In this document: one piece after another, positions 8,470-18,523 of the stretch
How positions within the stretch are numbered: position 1 is the stretch's first letter
Layout of the letters: the number at the start of each line of letters is the position of its first letter
Assembly (NCBI RefSeq): GCF_902167145.1
Contig: NC_050104.1
Span: forward strand, 109,069,849 to 109,133,848
DNA: 64,000 nt
Reading direction: 5' to 3'
Origin: Zea mays
Lineage: Eukaryota; Streptophyta; Magnoliopsida; Poales; Poaceae
The notes under the pieces: model-generated
The model's database searches: none
Seen by the model: the letters and a program-made list of their open reading frames with translations, nothing else
What the model was told of the DNA's origin: nothing
Program-made: the position numbers and the translations under genes

Positions 8470-11166
8470 TTAGTTTTTGACTTTAGGTACCCAAACTGTT
8501 TTGGGTCCTTTGGCATTAGAAACAAGAACTTTGGGTACCCAAACACAAGTCTTGGAGTCCTTGTGTTTGCCCCCAACAAATTTGGCAACTACCTTGCCGG
8601 ATTTGCTTGTAAGCACATAAGAAGCATCAAAAGTTTTAAATGAAATAACATGATCATTTGATGCAATAGGAGTTTTCTTTCTAGGCAACTTGGCACGGGT
8701 TGGTTGCCTAGAGCTAGATGTCTCACCCTTATACATAAAAGCATGATTAGGGCCAGAGTGAGACTTCCTAGAATGAATTTTCCTAATTTTGCTCTCGGGA
8801 TAACCGGCAGGGTACAAAATGTAGCCCTCGTTATCCTGAGGCATGGGAGCCTTGCCCTTAACAAAGTTAGACAAGTTCTTAGGAGGGGCATTAAGTTTGA
8901 CATTGTCTCCCCTTTGGAAGCCAATGCCATCCTTGATGCCAGGGCGTCTCCCATTATAGAGCATACTTCTAGCAAATTTGAATTTTTCATTTTCTAAGTT
9001 ATGCTCGGCAATTTTAGCATCTAATTTTGCTATGTGATCATTTTGTTGTTTAATTAACGACATGTGATCATGAATAGCATTAACATCAATATCTCTACAT
9101 CTAGCACAAATAGTGACATGCTCAATGGTAGATGTAGAGGGTTTGCAAGAATCAAGTTCCACAATCTTAGCATGAAGAATATCATTTTTATCTTTAAGAT
9201 TGGAAATAGTAACTTTGCAAACATCAAAATCTTTAGCCTTAGCAATTAAATTTTTATTCTCTAATCTAAGGCTAGCAAGAGAAATGTTTAATTCTTCAAT
9301 CCTAGCAAGTAAATTATCATTATTATCTCTAGGATTGGGAATTGAAACATTACAAACATGAGAATCAACCTTAGCATTTAAACTAGCATTTTCATGTCTA
9401 AGGTTGTCAATCATCTCACGGCAAGTGCTTAGCTCACTAGATAATTTTTCACATTTCTCTATCTCAAGAGCATAAGCCTTTTTAACCTTAACATGTTTTT
9501 TGTTTTCTTTAATTAGACAATCCTCTTGGGAATCCAAAAGGTCATCCTTTTCATGAATAGCACTAACCAATTCATTTAATTTTTCCTTTTGAGCTATGTT
9601 AAGGTTGGCAAAAAGGGAACGCAAATTATCTTCCTCATCACTAGCATTGTCATCACTAGAGGATTCATATTTAGTGGAGGATTTAGATTTAACCTTCTTT
9701 TTGCCGTCCTTTGCCATGAGGCACTTGTGGCCGACGTTGGGGAAGAGGAGTCCCTTGGTGACGGCGATGTTGGCGGCGTCCTCGTCGTCGGAGGAGTCGC
9801 TTGAGCTCGCGTCGGAGTCCCACTCGTGACAAACATGGGCATCGCCGCCCTTCTTCCTGTAGTACCTCTTCTTCTCCTTTCTTCTCCCCTTCTTGTCGTC
9901 GCCTCGGTCACTGTCACTAGATATAGGACATTTAGCAATAAAATGACCGGGCTTACCACACTTGTAGCAAACCTTCTTGGAGCGGGACTTGTAATCCTTC
10001 CCCCTCCTTTGCTTGAGGATTTGGCGGAAGCTCTTGATGACGAGCGCCATTTCCTCATTGTCGAGCTTGGAGGCGTCTATTGGTTGTCGACTTGGTGTAG
10101 ACTCCTCCTTCTTCTCCTCCGTCGCCTTGAATGCAACGGGTTGAGCTTCGGATGTGGTGGCATCATCAAGCTCGTTGATCTTCCTCGAGCCTTCGATCAT
10201 GCACTCAAAACTCACAAAATTCCCGATAACTTCCTCGGGGGTCATTTTAGTATATCTAGGATTACCACGAATTAATTGAACTTGAGTAGGGTTAAGGAAA
10301 ATAAGTGATCTTAGAATAACCTTAACCACCTCGTGGTCATCCCACTTTACGCTCCCGAGGTTGCGCGCTTGGTTCACCAAGGTCTTGAGCCGATTGTACA
10401 TGTGTTGTGGCTCCTCCCCTTTGCGAAGCCGGAACCGACCGAGCTCCCCCTCAATCGTTTCCCGCTTGGTGATCTTGGTGAGCTCATCACCTTCATGCGC
10501 GGTCTTGAGTAAATCCCAAATCTCCTTTGCGTTCTTCAACCCTTGAACTTTGTTATACTCCTCTCTACTTAAAGAGGCTAGGAGTATTGTTGTTGCTTGA
10601 GAGTTGAAGTGCTCGATTTGGGCCACCTCATCCTCATCATAGTTCTCATCCCCTACTGACGGTACCTGTGCACCAAACTCAACAACATCCCATATACTTT
10701 TGTGGAGCGAGGTTAGATGAAATCGCATTAAATCGCTCCACCTAGCGTAATCTTCACCATCAAAAGTTGGTGGTTTGCCTAATGGGACGGAAAGTAAAGG
10801 TGTATGTTTGGAAATGCGAGGGTAGCGTAGGGGAATCTTACTATACTTCTTGCGCTCTTGGCGCTTAGAAGTGACGGAGGGCGCATCGGAGTCGGAGGTC
10901 GATGTTGATGAAGTGTCGGTCTCGTAGTAGACCACCTTCCTCATCCTCTTGTGCTTGTCGCCTTTCCGATGCGGCTTGTGGGAAGAAGATTTTTCCTTCT
11001 TCTCTTTGTGGTGAGAAGAAGATTTCTTCTCCTTCCCTTTGTTGGAGGAGCTCTTCTTCTTCTCCCTCCTTTTGGTGCGGGACTCTTCCGATGAAGTGCT
11101 CCCGTGGCTTGTAGTGGGCTTTTCGCCGGTCTCCATCTCCTTCTTGGCGTGATCTCCCGACATCAC
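8470..11166 (-). CDS. gag: Sirevirus Gag with CCHC knuckle and long coiled-coil C-terminus
   Basis: This is an intact 898-residue ORF starting 46 bp inside the 5' LTR end. The order is a Lys/Ser-rich basic N-terminus (to about 110), a UBN2/copia-type capsid region with PPTFDGEDYARW and AKEIWDLLKTAHEG (about 135-350), a zinc knuckle CYKCGKPGHFIAKC (about 405), an acidic Ser/Asp segment, and a long heptad-rich region (about 520-740). The length and the coiled-coil extension are normal for Sirevirus Gag, which forms the cytoplasmic virus-like particle. It stops at TAA 8470-8472. The Met-Met start is chosen because it directly follows the primer-binding site. Confidence 0.92.
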   Translation of the reverse strand: MMSGDHAKKEMETGEKPTTSHGSTSSEESRTKRREKKKSSSNKGKEKKSSSHHKEKKEKSSSHKPHRKGDKHKRMRKVVYYETDTSSTSTSDSDAPSVTSKRQERKKYSKIPLRYPRISKHTPLLSVPLGKPPTFDGEDYARWSDLMRFHLTSLHKSIWDVVEFGAQVPSVGDENYDEDEVAQIEHFNSQATTILLASLSREEYNKVQGLKNAKEIWDLLKTAHEGDELTKITKRETIEGELGRFRLRKGEEPQHMYNRLKTLVNQARNLGSVKWDDHEVVKVILRSLIFLNPTQVQLIRGNPRYTKMTPEEVIGNFVSFECMIEGSRKINELDDATTSEAQPVAFKATEEKKEESTPSRQPIDASKLDNEEMALVIKSFRQILKQRRGKDYKSRSKKVCYKCGKPGHFIAKCPISSDSDRGDDKKGRRKEKKRYYRKKGGDAHVCHEWDSDASSSDSSDDEDAANIAVTKGLLFPNVGHKCLMAKDGKKKVKSKSSTKYESSSDDNASDEEDNLRSLFANLNIAQKEKLNELVSAIHEKDDLLDSQEDCLIKENKKHVKVKKAYALEIEKCEKLSSELSTCREMIDNLRHENASLNAKVDSHVCNVSIPNPRDNNDNLLARIEELNISLASLRLENKNLIAKAKDFDVCKVTISNLKDKNDILHAKIVELDSCKPSTSTIEHVTICARCRDIDVNAIHDHMSLIKQQNDHIAKLDAKIAEHNLENEKFKFARSMLYNGRRPGIKDGIGFQRGDNVKLNAPPKNLSNFVKGKAPMPQDNEGYILYPAGYPESKIRKIHSRKSHSGPNHAFMYKGETSSSRQPTRAKLPRKKTPIASNDHVISFKTFDASYVLTSKSGKVVAKFVGGKHKDSKTCVWVPKVLVSNAKGPKTVWVPKVKN

Positions 11167-11197
11167 TTCGAGCGGTTAGGCTCTAATGAAGCACCGG

Positions 11198-11209
11198 GCT
11201 CTGATACCA
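11198..11209 (-). promoter_or_regulatory. Primer-binding site of the Sirevirus (tRNA-iMet)
   Basis: The minus strand reads TGGTATCAGAGC two bases inside the 5' LTR, complementary to the 3' end of initiator methionine tRNA and standard for copia elements. It primes minus-strand DNA synthesis. Confidence 0.92.
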
Positions 11210-11211
11210 AT

Positions 11212-12501
11212 TGATAGTCGCCTAGAGGGGGGGTGAATAGGGCGAAACTGAAATTTACAAATATAAACACAACTACAAGCCGGGTTAGCGTTAGAAATAT
11301 AAACGAGTCCGAGAGAGAGGGCGCAAAACAAATCCCAAGCGAATAAGCAATTGAGACACGGAGATTTGTTTTACCGAGGTTCGGTTCTTGCAAACCTACT
11401 CCCCGTTGAGGAGGCCACAAAGGCCGGGTCTCTTTCAACCCTTCCCTCTCTCAAACGGTCCCTCGGACCGAGTGAGCTTCTCTTCTCAAATCAAAGCCGG
11501 GAACAAAACTTCCCCGCAAGGGCCACCACACAATTGGTGCCGCTTGCCTTGATTACAATGGAGTTGTGATCTCAAGAACAAGTGAGAAAGAAAAGAAGCA
11601 ATCCAAGCGCAAGAGCTCAAATGAACACGGCAAATCACTCTCACTAGTCACTAGGGCTTTGTGTGGAATTGGAGAGGATTTGATCTCTTTAGTGTGTCTA
11701 GAATTGAATGCTAGAGCTCTTGTAGTAGTTGAGAAGTGGAAAACTTGGATGCAATGAATGGTGGGGTGGTTGGGGTATTTATAGCCCCAACCACCAAACT
11801 TGACCGTTGGTTGGAGGCGTCTGCTCGATGGCGCACCGGACAGTCCGGTGCACACCGGACAGTTCGGTGCCCCTGCCACGTCATCACTGCCGTTGGATTC
11901 TGACCGTTGGAGCTTCTGACTTCTGGGCCCTCCTGGATGTCCGGTGCACACCGGACATGTACTGTTTGATGTCCGGTGCACCGGTATGGGCATGTCTGAC
12001 GTCTGCGCGCGCTGCGCGCGCATTAAATGCACCGCAGGGAGCCGTTGGCGCCGAAAAGAGCCGTTGCTCCGCTGGTACACCGGACAGTCCGGTGCACACC
12101 GGACAGTCCGGTGAATTTTAGCGGAGCGGCTGCCACGCGAACCCGAGGCTGGCGAGTTCCGGAGACCGCGCTTCCTTGGAGCACCGGACATGTCCGGTGC
12201 ACACCGGACAGTCCGGTGAATTATAGCGCGCCGGCTTCCGAGAATTCCCGAGAGTGAAGAGTTGGAGTTGGAGTCCTCTGGGCGCACCGGACACTGTCCG
12301 GTGCCTTCAGCCAGAGGTGCCTTCGGTTGCCTCGTTGCTCCTTTGTTGAATCCAAAACTTGGTCTTTATATTGGCTAAGTGTGAACCTTTTGCACCTGTA
12401 TAACTTGAGTACTAGAGCAAACTAGTTAGTCCAATATTTGTGTTGGGCAATTCAACCACCAAAATTATTTAGGAACTAGGTGTAAGCCTAATTCCCTTTC
12501 A
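11212..12501 (-). repeat. Sirevirus 5' LTR (1290 bp)
   Basis: The LTR starts TGAAAGGGAATTAGG at 12501 on the minus strand. The TATA box is at 11776-11783. It differs from the 3' LTR by a 19-bp deletion within a CCGGTG palindrome pair and two visible substitutions (near 11356 and 12498). It is flanked by the TSD catac at 12502-12506. Confidence 0.95.
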
Positions 12502-13030
12502 CATACGACATAAACCCCTCCACGATAGTGGGGAGTGCCTGCAACTCCTCTTGCACCCACTCCAGGCAGCGAAGTCCGGGCTCTCGGTCCGGCACTTCGA
12601 AGTCACCGGTCCGCGCGCCCAGCTCATGGTATGTATCCATAAGCTGTTTGCGCGTCTGTTCGGCCTCCGCGCGCGTCGCGACCTCGGCCCTCTCCACGCG
12701 GCTCTCCAGGGCGATGAGCTGCTCCTGCAGCTGCTCGGCGCGCTCCCTGGCAAGATTGCCCTCCGCCCGTGCCAGATTAGCCTCCGCCTGCGCAGCCTGC
12801 GCCTTGACGAGGGCCTCGTTGGTCTCCCTCCTCTCCCCCGCCAATTGGCGCCGGAGATCAGCCTTCTCTCCCTACAGCGCGGCCACCTTGTCCGCCAGCT
12901 TGCGGCACTTGCTGTCGGCGGCCGATTTTTCACGGACGGCGTCAGCATGTTGTGTCCGAAGTCTCTCGACTTCGGCAGACACAACTGCCGTGAGGGCCCC
13001 CGACGCTGTGCGGTTGGCGAAGTCAGCCAC
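12502..13030 (-). pseudogene. Antisense gene of the outer Tat element, coiled-coil exon with premature stop
   Basis: The exon begins after a strong acceptor (tgttctgcag) at 13031-13040 and is cut at its 3' side by the Sirevirus. The peptide is highly charged with a heptad pattern (EVERLRTQHADAVREKSAADSKCRKLADKV; EANLARAEGNLARERAEQLQEQLIALESRVERAE), so a long coiled coil is likely. A TAG at 12872-12874 breaks the otherwise open frame; the context suggests it arose from CAG. The coiled coil suggests self-association, but its function is unknown. Confidence 0.6.
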
Positions 13031-13098
13031 CTGCAGAACACACGTAAGACCGCGGCCCCAGCAAGCCGACAAAAAAAACGAAGTCTAGCTCAGCGGAC

Positions 13099-13283
13099 CT
13101 GTCTTAGCGCCTCCGTCACCTCCTTCAGCCGGCGGGACGCAGCGCCCGCCTCATCCCTGACAGCCGCGAGGGCCAACACCTCGCCTCCGGCGCTAAGAGC
13201 CCCGCCCTTCGCCTTTGGCACTACGACAGCCGTCGTGGTCGCCGCGGCAGGCGCAACTATAGCAAGTTGGCCTTCGTCCGACC
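13099..13283 (-). CDS. Antisense gene of the outer Tat element, middle exon
   Basis: This is an open segment between acceptor gtcgcag (exon from 13283) and donor acag/gtccgc (exon end 13099). The implied downstream intron is 68 bp (13031-13098). The upstream intron is about 48 bp and T-rich (13284-13331), shorter than is usual for plants, so that junction is less secure. The product is Ala-rich and ends with a helix-like LKEVTEALRQ. No domain is recognised. Confidence 0.45.
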
Positions 13284-13331
13284 CTGCGACGTATCAACGA
13301 ATAAATAAAAAAAAACGAGCCAACGACTTAC

Positions 13332-13808
13332 CACCAAGATAGTCGTCCACACTAATATCGGTGGCGAAGTCGGCAACACGCTTGCCCGCCGACGGCAACG
13401 CTCGGGCCGCCTTCGTGACCTCCGGCACTCTGCTGGACGGCGGCACAGCCTTCGTCGATTTGGAGCCTCCGGCGCCTGCCGTTGCCTCCGGCGCTTTGCT
13501 AGACGCAGGGGCGCCCGACTTCGCCGCCAGCGGCGGCTTGCCTCCGCCGGGAGCCGCAGCCTTCGCAGCCCCCCGCTGCCTCTTCGGCCTGGCTTCAACG
13601 AGCCTGACAACTGCCTGGCGCTTTTGGGCAGCTCCCTGGCGATCCTTGTCCATCACTGCCGACACAACAGCAGCAATATTCCGCCCGTAAGGAAAAACCC
13701 TCCATTCACGAACCATGCGAGATGTAAAAAAGTCCTCGCCAGCCGCGCGGGGGATAGGAACATTCCTAGGCCAACAACCCCCGGTAACCCTCAGCATCCG
13801 AGCCGAAA
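13332..13808 (-). CDS. Antisense gene of the outer Tat element, exon part after the chromovirus insertion site
   Basis: This continues the exon cut by the chromovirus at 13809; the frame is open through the target site cgaaa. It has a short conserved-looking beginning (EDFFTSRMVREWRVFPYGRN) and then a Lys/Ala/Pro-rich low-complexity part. It ends at a consensus donor ggtg/gtaagt (13326-13331). The other side of this exon is at 26182-26775. Confidence 0.5.
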
Positions 13809-13809
13809 T

Positions 13810-13872
13810 GTAACGCCCTGAATTTGGGGGTAGAATTTTTTCTTCTTTTCTCTCACCAAATTCGGGCGTTAC
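13810..13872. repeat. Terminal hairpin at the outer end of the chromovirus LTR
   Basis: GTAACGCCC(T)GAATTTGG at 13810-13827 is the reverse complement of CCAAATTCGGGCGTTAC at 13856-13872, apart from one bulged T. The same structure is in the 3' LTR at 23118-23180. The loop is pyrimidine-rich. Confidence 0.85.
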
Positions 13873-14860
13873 TCTCTTTTCTCTTTCCCCGTTTGCTCCT
13901 TCTTCCCAATTTCAAACCAGTATAACGGCATGTGTCCGTGTCATGTATAAACCAAAACCTAAGTGTCATGGGTGTTGCATCATGCCGAAGCACATTTCTT
14001 TGTCTGATGTTGAGTGTTCGTCTCGTTCCGTTCCGGATTTTGATTCGCGTTTTAAGTTCGTTTAGTGGTCCGCGCTCGTCGTGGGTTTTCGATCCGCGAA
14101 GTGGCTCGGCCTAGCCCAACTCAGCCCAGCCCAGCTCAGCCGGCCCGGCCCGCCCTGGCCTGCGCGCCCCCGGCGCCCAAAACCCCCCCATGCGCCCCCA
14201 TCCTCTCTCTCTCTCATTTGGATCTCCCGCGCAACAACCTCTCCTCTCCCTCTTCCACCTCTCTCTCCCCGTGGTGCCCTAGGATTTGGAGACGGCGATC
14301 ACCGGATTTTGGACCCCGAGGTGAGCTCCCCTCCCCTTCTCTTCTCTCTCTCCCTCTCCCTCCTCTTCTTCCCCCCGCGCGCGCCCTCCCTCTTCCCCCT
14401 GCCCGCGCGCGACCCCGTCCCCGTCCCCGCCCCTGCCCCGGCGGCGCGGCCCCCGCCCGGCCTCCTCGGCGCGGCGGCGCGGCCCCCGCTCGGCCCCTCG
14501 GCGCGGCGCTCGGCCCCTGCCCGCCCCTCCCCGGCGGCGCTCGGCCTCCCCGCTCGGCCCTCCCCGTCCCGGCCTCCCCGCGGCGGCGCTCGGCCCCCCG
14601 CTCGGCTCCCCGCCCGGCCTCCCTCCCCGGCGGCGTGCGGCCCCCGCTCGGCCCCCCTCGGCTCCCCGGCGGCGTGCGGCCCTCGCTCGGCCCCCTCCCT
14701 CCCCGGCGGCGCTCGGCCCCGCCCGGTCTCCCCGCTCGCCCGCGCGCCCCCACCCCGGTTCAACCGCCCCCCGTTCGGCCGCCCGTTCCCGTCCCGGCCT
14801 CGCCCGACCGTATCTTCGCTCGCCCGCGCTCGCGGTGATTATTCGTTAATTAGCGTGTTG

Positions 14861-15171
14861 CGTCGCGCGCTTCGCCGCGCGACGGATTTGTCTAAATTCA
14901 GATTCTATCTTGTGTGCGTCGTGCGCTTCGTCGCGCGACGATCCATTTTTGTTTCAGGTTGTTTAAGGTGTAACGCCGCGTGTGTATTCACGCGACGTTC
15001 CACTTTGGACTCAGTTTAGTCGACGTATGCCGTCGTGCGCTTCGTCGCGCGACGTTTAACGTCTCCTCGTATCTAAGGCGAAGTGTCTCGCTGCGTGCTC
15101 GGTCGCGCGACGAGTCGTTAACTTTTTAATTTGTTTTAGAGAGCTTTGTCGCGCGTCTCGCCACGCGACCA
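14861..15171. repeat. Six-copy array of hairpin-forming CGTCGcGCG palindromes in the chromovirus LTR
   Basis: Copies are near 14861-14884, 14917-14940, 14973-14998, 15031-15054, 15087-15114 and 15148-15171. The best copy is cgtcgcgcg-cttcgc-cgcgcgacg. Spacing is about 56-61 bp, with AT-rich spacers that are not alike. The same array occurs about 9.3 kb downstream in the 3' LTR, with a few C/T differences in the stems. Confidence 0.85.
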
Positions 15172-16842
15172 TTCTTTTTATTTATCTCCGCCTGCTTATA
15201 ATAATTAGACATGAAACATGACTTTACTTTACGCTAAACATAGTGTCTACATTAAATTTCCTTCCATTAAGCGAGTAGTTAATTTATAATCATGTAACGT
15301 GATCGTTTCTCGACTGTCTTTTCCTCTTTCTCTCTTAACCGTACTCGCGAGCCCGCGTGGAACGTCTGTTTACTTATTGCATTCTATTGTATGGTGTACT
15401 GTTCTTTTGTATTAAATGTGTGGATGTATGTATGTTTGCAATCGCATAGAGAATGATCCGGTTGAAGAGCCCGAGGAACTCGCAGGAGAAGCCCCTGAGC
15501 AGCAGTCGGTTGGTGGAGGCAAGTGTCCCTTGACCTATCTCTGTCCTATTCATTCTTTAATTCACCTCCCGCTTTACATATTTATGCCTAAGGTTTGACT
15601 AGCTTTTGTTATCCCTATCCTTGCTTACCTATTTGGGTTGGATTATTACTGTTTAGCTTTATGCTATTGCTCAACTCTAATCAATGAACATGATGAGATT
15701 ATCTATGATACGCTGTTTTCCCTTCTCTTATGATGATGTTGCACTTGTGACCTTCAAGGGGGCTCGAGCGGTTTCTCGAGTGCCTCTCCGTAAGGACCTG
15801 TTCTATGGATGACCGCCCGGGAAAACAGTGCAACCATGAGGGTGGAATGGGATGCCCTTAGCTGAATAATTAGAGGATCCGGGGTGTAGTTCACTTAGCC
15901 GTCGTGCCGTCAATGGGGCTCGGTGTATGCGGCTCGCTCTGCCAAGGTTGATTTGTCCCTTGGGGAGGAGTGCGGTACATTTAGGAAACCTAACGGGTGG
16001 CTACAGCCCCGGGGAATCTTTGTAAAGGCTACGTAGTGATGCCCTGCTAGGCCACCTAGGTAGTGGTCAATGGGGAGTAGCTCTCTCCGGGCAGAATGGG
16101 AATCACGGCTTGTGGGTAAAGTGCACAACCTCTGCAGAGTGTTTGAAAACTGATATATCAGCCGTGCTCGCGGTTATGAGCGGCCAAGGGAGCTCCAATG
16201 ATTAGTGGTACTTGATCAGAGACATTGTGGTACAGGTGGTTATGAGATTGATGGTTTTGGTTATGACTATGGTGCTGGTAAGTGGTATTCTTTCCGTTTG
16301 GAAAGGGTACATCGGGTTAATAACTTGGGTTAATGCTAAAACTTGGCTTTCTACTAGTAAGTAATAATCTGACCAACTAAAAGCAACCGCTTGACTTATC
16401 CCCACATAAAGCTAGTCCACTTCAGCCAAACAGGATACTTGCTGAGTATGTTGATGTGTACTCACCCTTGCTCTACACACCAAACCCCCCCCCAGGTTGT
16501 CAGCATTGCAACCACAGCTCAGGCGAAGATGAAGCCGTGGAAGGAGACTTCCAGGAGTTCCAAGACTACGACGAGTTCTAGGTGTGGGTTAGCGGCAACC
16601 CCCAGTCGGCTGCCTGTGAAGGCCGCGTTTATCTACGTTTCTTTTCCGCACTTTGATTTATTGTAAGAACTATATGGACGTCTCAGACGTATGATGTAAT
16701 CAACTATTATTCCCTTTTAATACTATTTTGAGCACTGTGTGATGATGTCCATATTATGTAACTGCTGTGTACGTGAATAACTGATCCTGGCACGTACATG
16801 GTTCGCATTCGGTTTGCCTTTTAAAACCGGGTGTGACATAAG

Positions 16843-16854
16843 TGGTATCAGAGC
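16843..16854 (+). promoter_or_regulatory. Chromovirus primer-binding site
   Basis: TGGTATCAGAGC lies four bases after the LTR end, complementary to initiator Met tRNA. The spacing and sequence are standard for chromoviruses. Confidence 0.92.
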
Positions 16855-17098
16855 TGTGCTGACTGTAGGACCGCTAACCTAGAGTAGAATGGTCGTTCTA
16901 AGGACTATAGACCTCTGTCTCTGCCTTGACTTTGATATCCCTTCAAAAGTTGGTCATACCGACCAAACCTATGTTCTACTATATATTATACCTTGCTGAA
17001 AAACATGTTTTATTCTAATCCTTCATTCACTTATGATTCATTATTTGCTGGTCATATTGATTCTGTTCTCACCCTTTTGCTTGCGATGTCTTTTATAG

Positions 17099-18118
17099 AT
17101 GGCTCGACTTAGACACACTGCACGTAAGTCAGTCATCCCCTTCTTACCCTCCCGCCTTGCTGAGCGTCCGCTTCGCCGTCCCGTGGCCGGACAGTCCAGC
17201 CACTTGGAGAGACTGCACCACCGCCTGCATGAGGAGCAGGAACGTCGACGACAGGAGCAGGAGCAGCAGGGCTCTTCTTTCTCGCTCCACCAGGAGATAG
17301 AGTCTGTGAGGAGTTGCTCCCCTGTGCTTCCTCTGGAGCCGCCCCCTGCACCACCACTGGGCGCCCCAGCCCCTGGAGTAGCTGCTGGAGGAGACCCAGA
17401 CGACGGAGATGGCGACGACAGCTCAAGCCACGACACCGACTTCTCTGCTAACCTTGAGCCGGAAGGATGGGTTGCTCGACCCATCACTCGCGACGCTGCT
17501 CGCGGGTGTCACTTCCACGATGCGCTCGACACCCTGCTACGTCGGGCATTTGACCGGCATACTTGGTCCGTCGAGTATCGCTGTGTGGTCTACCAGCATA
17601 GTCGCGGGGTCCACCCGGACCGCTGGGAGGCAACCTGCTTGGTGCGCTGTCCGGAGAACAGTCTCCCGGGTGCTGAGGTCTGCTCAGAGCACTATTCTAT
17701 CTCTGAACGGGACTCAGCTGAGGCAGCCATGCAGGATGCTGCACGGCGTGCGCTTTCGCACTACTGCTCGGTTTTCGGTGGGGCAGCTGATGGTCTTGAC
17801 CTGAAGTATTACCCCCGCCGTTCATCTGGCAGCACAGGAGGCGTGATTGTCTCACCTGTCGATGAGGGCAATCCTAGGTTGAGCAGCACAGTCAACCTAG
17901 CCACCGTGCTAAACACGGAGCTGGACCATGCATTAGACGAGCTGAGTAGGGCTCGTGCTGAGATCGCCCTGTTGCGGGCTGAGCGCGCGGAACGTCGTCA
18001 CTTGGATGGTGGTTTCCCCGCTCCCGTCGGGACTCAGCACCCGTACCGCTCACCTCAGCGTGGACACCAGTCTTATGGCAATCCCGACTGCAAGACCAAG
18101 ATAACTCTAGAACCATAG
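17099..18118 (+). CDS. ORF0 upstream of gag, with a histone H3 tail-like N-terminus
   Basis: This is a complete 339-residue ORF between the primer-binding site and gag. The start at 17099 is the first long-frame Met. After Met the sequence is ARLRHTARKS, matching the plant H3 tail ARTKQTARKS at seven of ten positions, including the ARKS around K9. Next come a Gln/Glu/Arg-rich helix-like segment (about 40-65) and a Pro/Asp-rich linker (about 75-115). A folded-looking region (about 125-240) has several Cys and Trp and a helix EAAMQDAARRALSHY, vaguely like the last helix of a dsRNA-binding fold (weak). A C-terminal coiled-coil-like helix ELDHALDELSRARAEIALLRAERAERR follows. Some plant gypsy elements are known to carry an extra ORF before gag; the function is unknown. 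There is no break in this copy. Confidence 0.75.
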   Translation: MARLRHTARKSVIPFLPSRLAERPLRRPVAGQSSHLERLHHRLHEEQERRRQEQEQQGSSFSLHQEIESVRSCSPVLPLEPPPAPPLGAPAPGVAAGGDPDDGDGDDSSSHDTDFSANLEPEGWVARPITRDAARGCHFHDALDTLLRRAFDRHTWSVEYRCVVYQHSRGVHPDRWEATCLVRCPENSLPGAEVCSEHYSISERDSAEAAMQDAARRALSHYCSVFGGAADGLDLKYYPRRSSGSTGGVIVSPVDEGNPRLSSTVNLATVLNTELDHALDELSRARAEIALLRAERAERRHLDGGFPAPVGTQHPYRSPQRGHQSYGNPDCKTKITLEP

Positions 18119-18523
18119 ATCGTTAGAGTTGGATCTTGTAATTAATACGAAATATATATACATAGAAGCTTCAGTCTTAGCGTTAGTCTCAGTTTTAGTT
18201 AGTCTTAGTTAGACAGGGTAGTTTGCTATATCCTGTGCATTCATGTTTGTCATGATGAACTATGTTTGGTTTGGATCTTTGTAATGATTGTCACCAGAGT
18301 GTGGGTATCCCCTGCATTTTGGTTTACCTATTATGGTAATAAAGTTAGTTATATAGTTGGGAAACCCATTATTCTCCTTTCCTCTTTATCTGAGAAGCTG
18401 TGTGGTCTGTGTTGGAGATCAGTGAAGATGCTCATCTGTTCAGTGCTGTTGAAGAATTCTATTCTCTTTCCTTATGCTGCAAGATTTGCCAGATCAGTTC
18501 TGATGTGTGGTTGCATTCTGCAG

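Larger units (their letters stand above)
3063..12501 (-). mobile_element. Sirevirus-type Ty1/copia retrotransposon (Opie/Ji group), nearly complete
   Basis: The element is bounded by LTRs at 3063-4371 and 11212-12501 and by the 5-bp TSD catac. On the minus strand the order is LTR, primer-binding site matching initiator Met tRNA, gag, pol, several polypurine tracts, LTR. LTR termini are TGAAAGG...CTATCA. By eye the two LTRs differ by two substitutions and one 19-bp indel over about 1.3 kb, so the insertion is very recent. One premature stop interrupts pol. It inserted into an exon of the antisense gene of the outer element. Confidence 0.95.
13809..16838 (+). repeat. Chromovirus 5' LTR (3030 bp)
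   Basis: The LTR runs TGTAACGCCC...GGTGTGACA. Its first 64 bases form an imperfect hairpin. A C/G-rich, low-complexity block lies at about 14330-14820, and six related GC-rich palindromes at 14861-15171. Long apparent ORFs in the GC-rich block on both strands are compositional and are not annotated as genes. Confidence 0.95.

Noticed and set aside
14065..15019. Long Pro/Arg/Ala ORFs on both strands in the chromovirus LTRs (also 23373-24180)
   Set aside because: They come from a GC-rich low-complexity block, overlap on both strands, have no domain, and differ by indels between the two LTRs.
17099..18118. ORF0 as a true histone H3 gene or pseudogene
   Set aside because: Similarity stops after about ten residues, and no histone fold follows.
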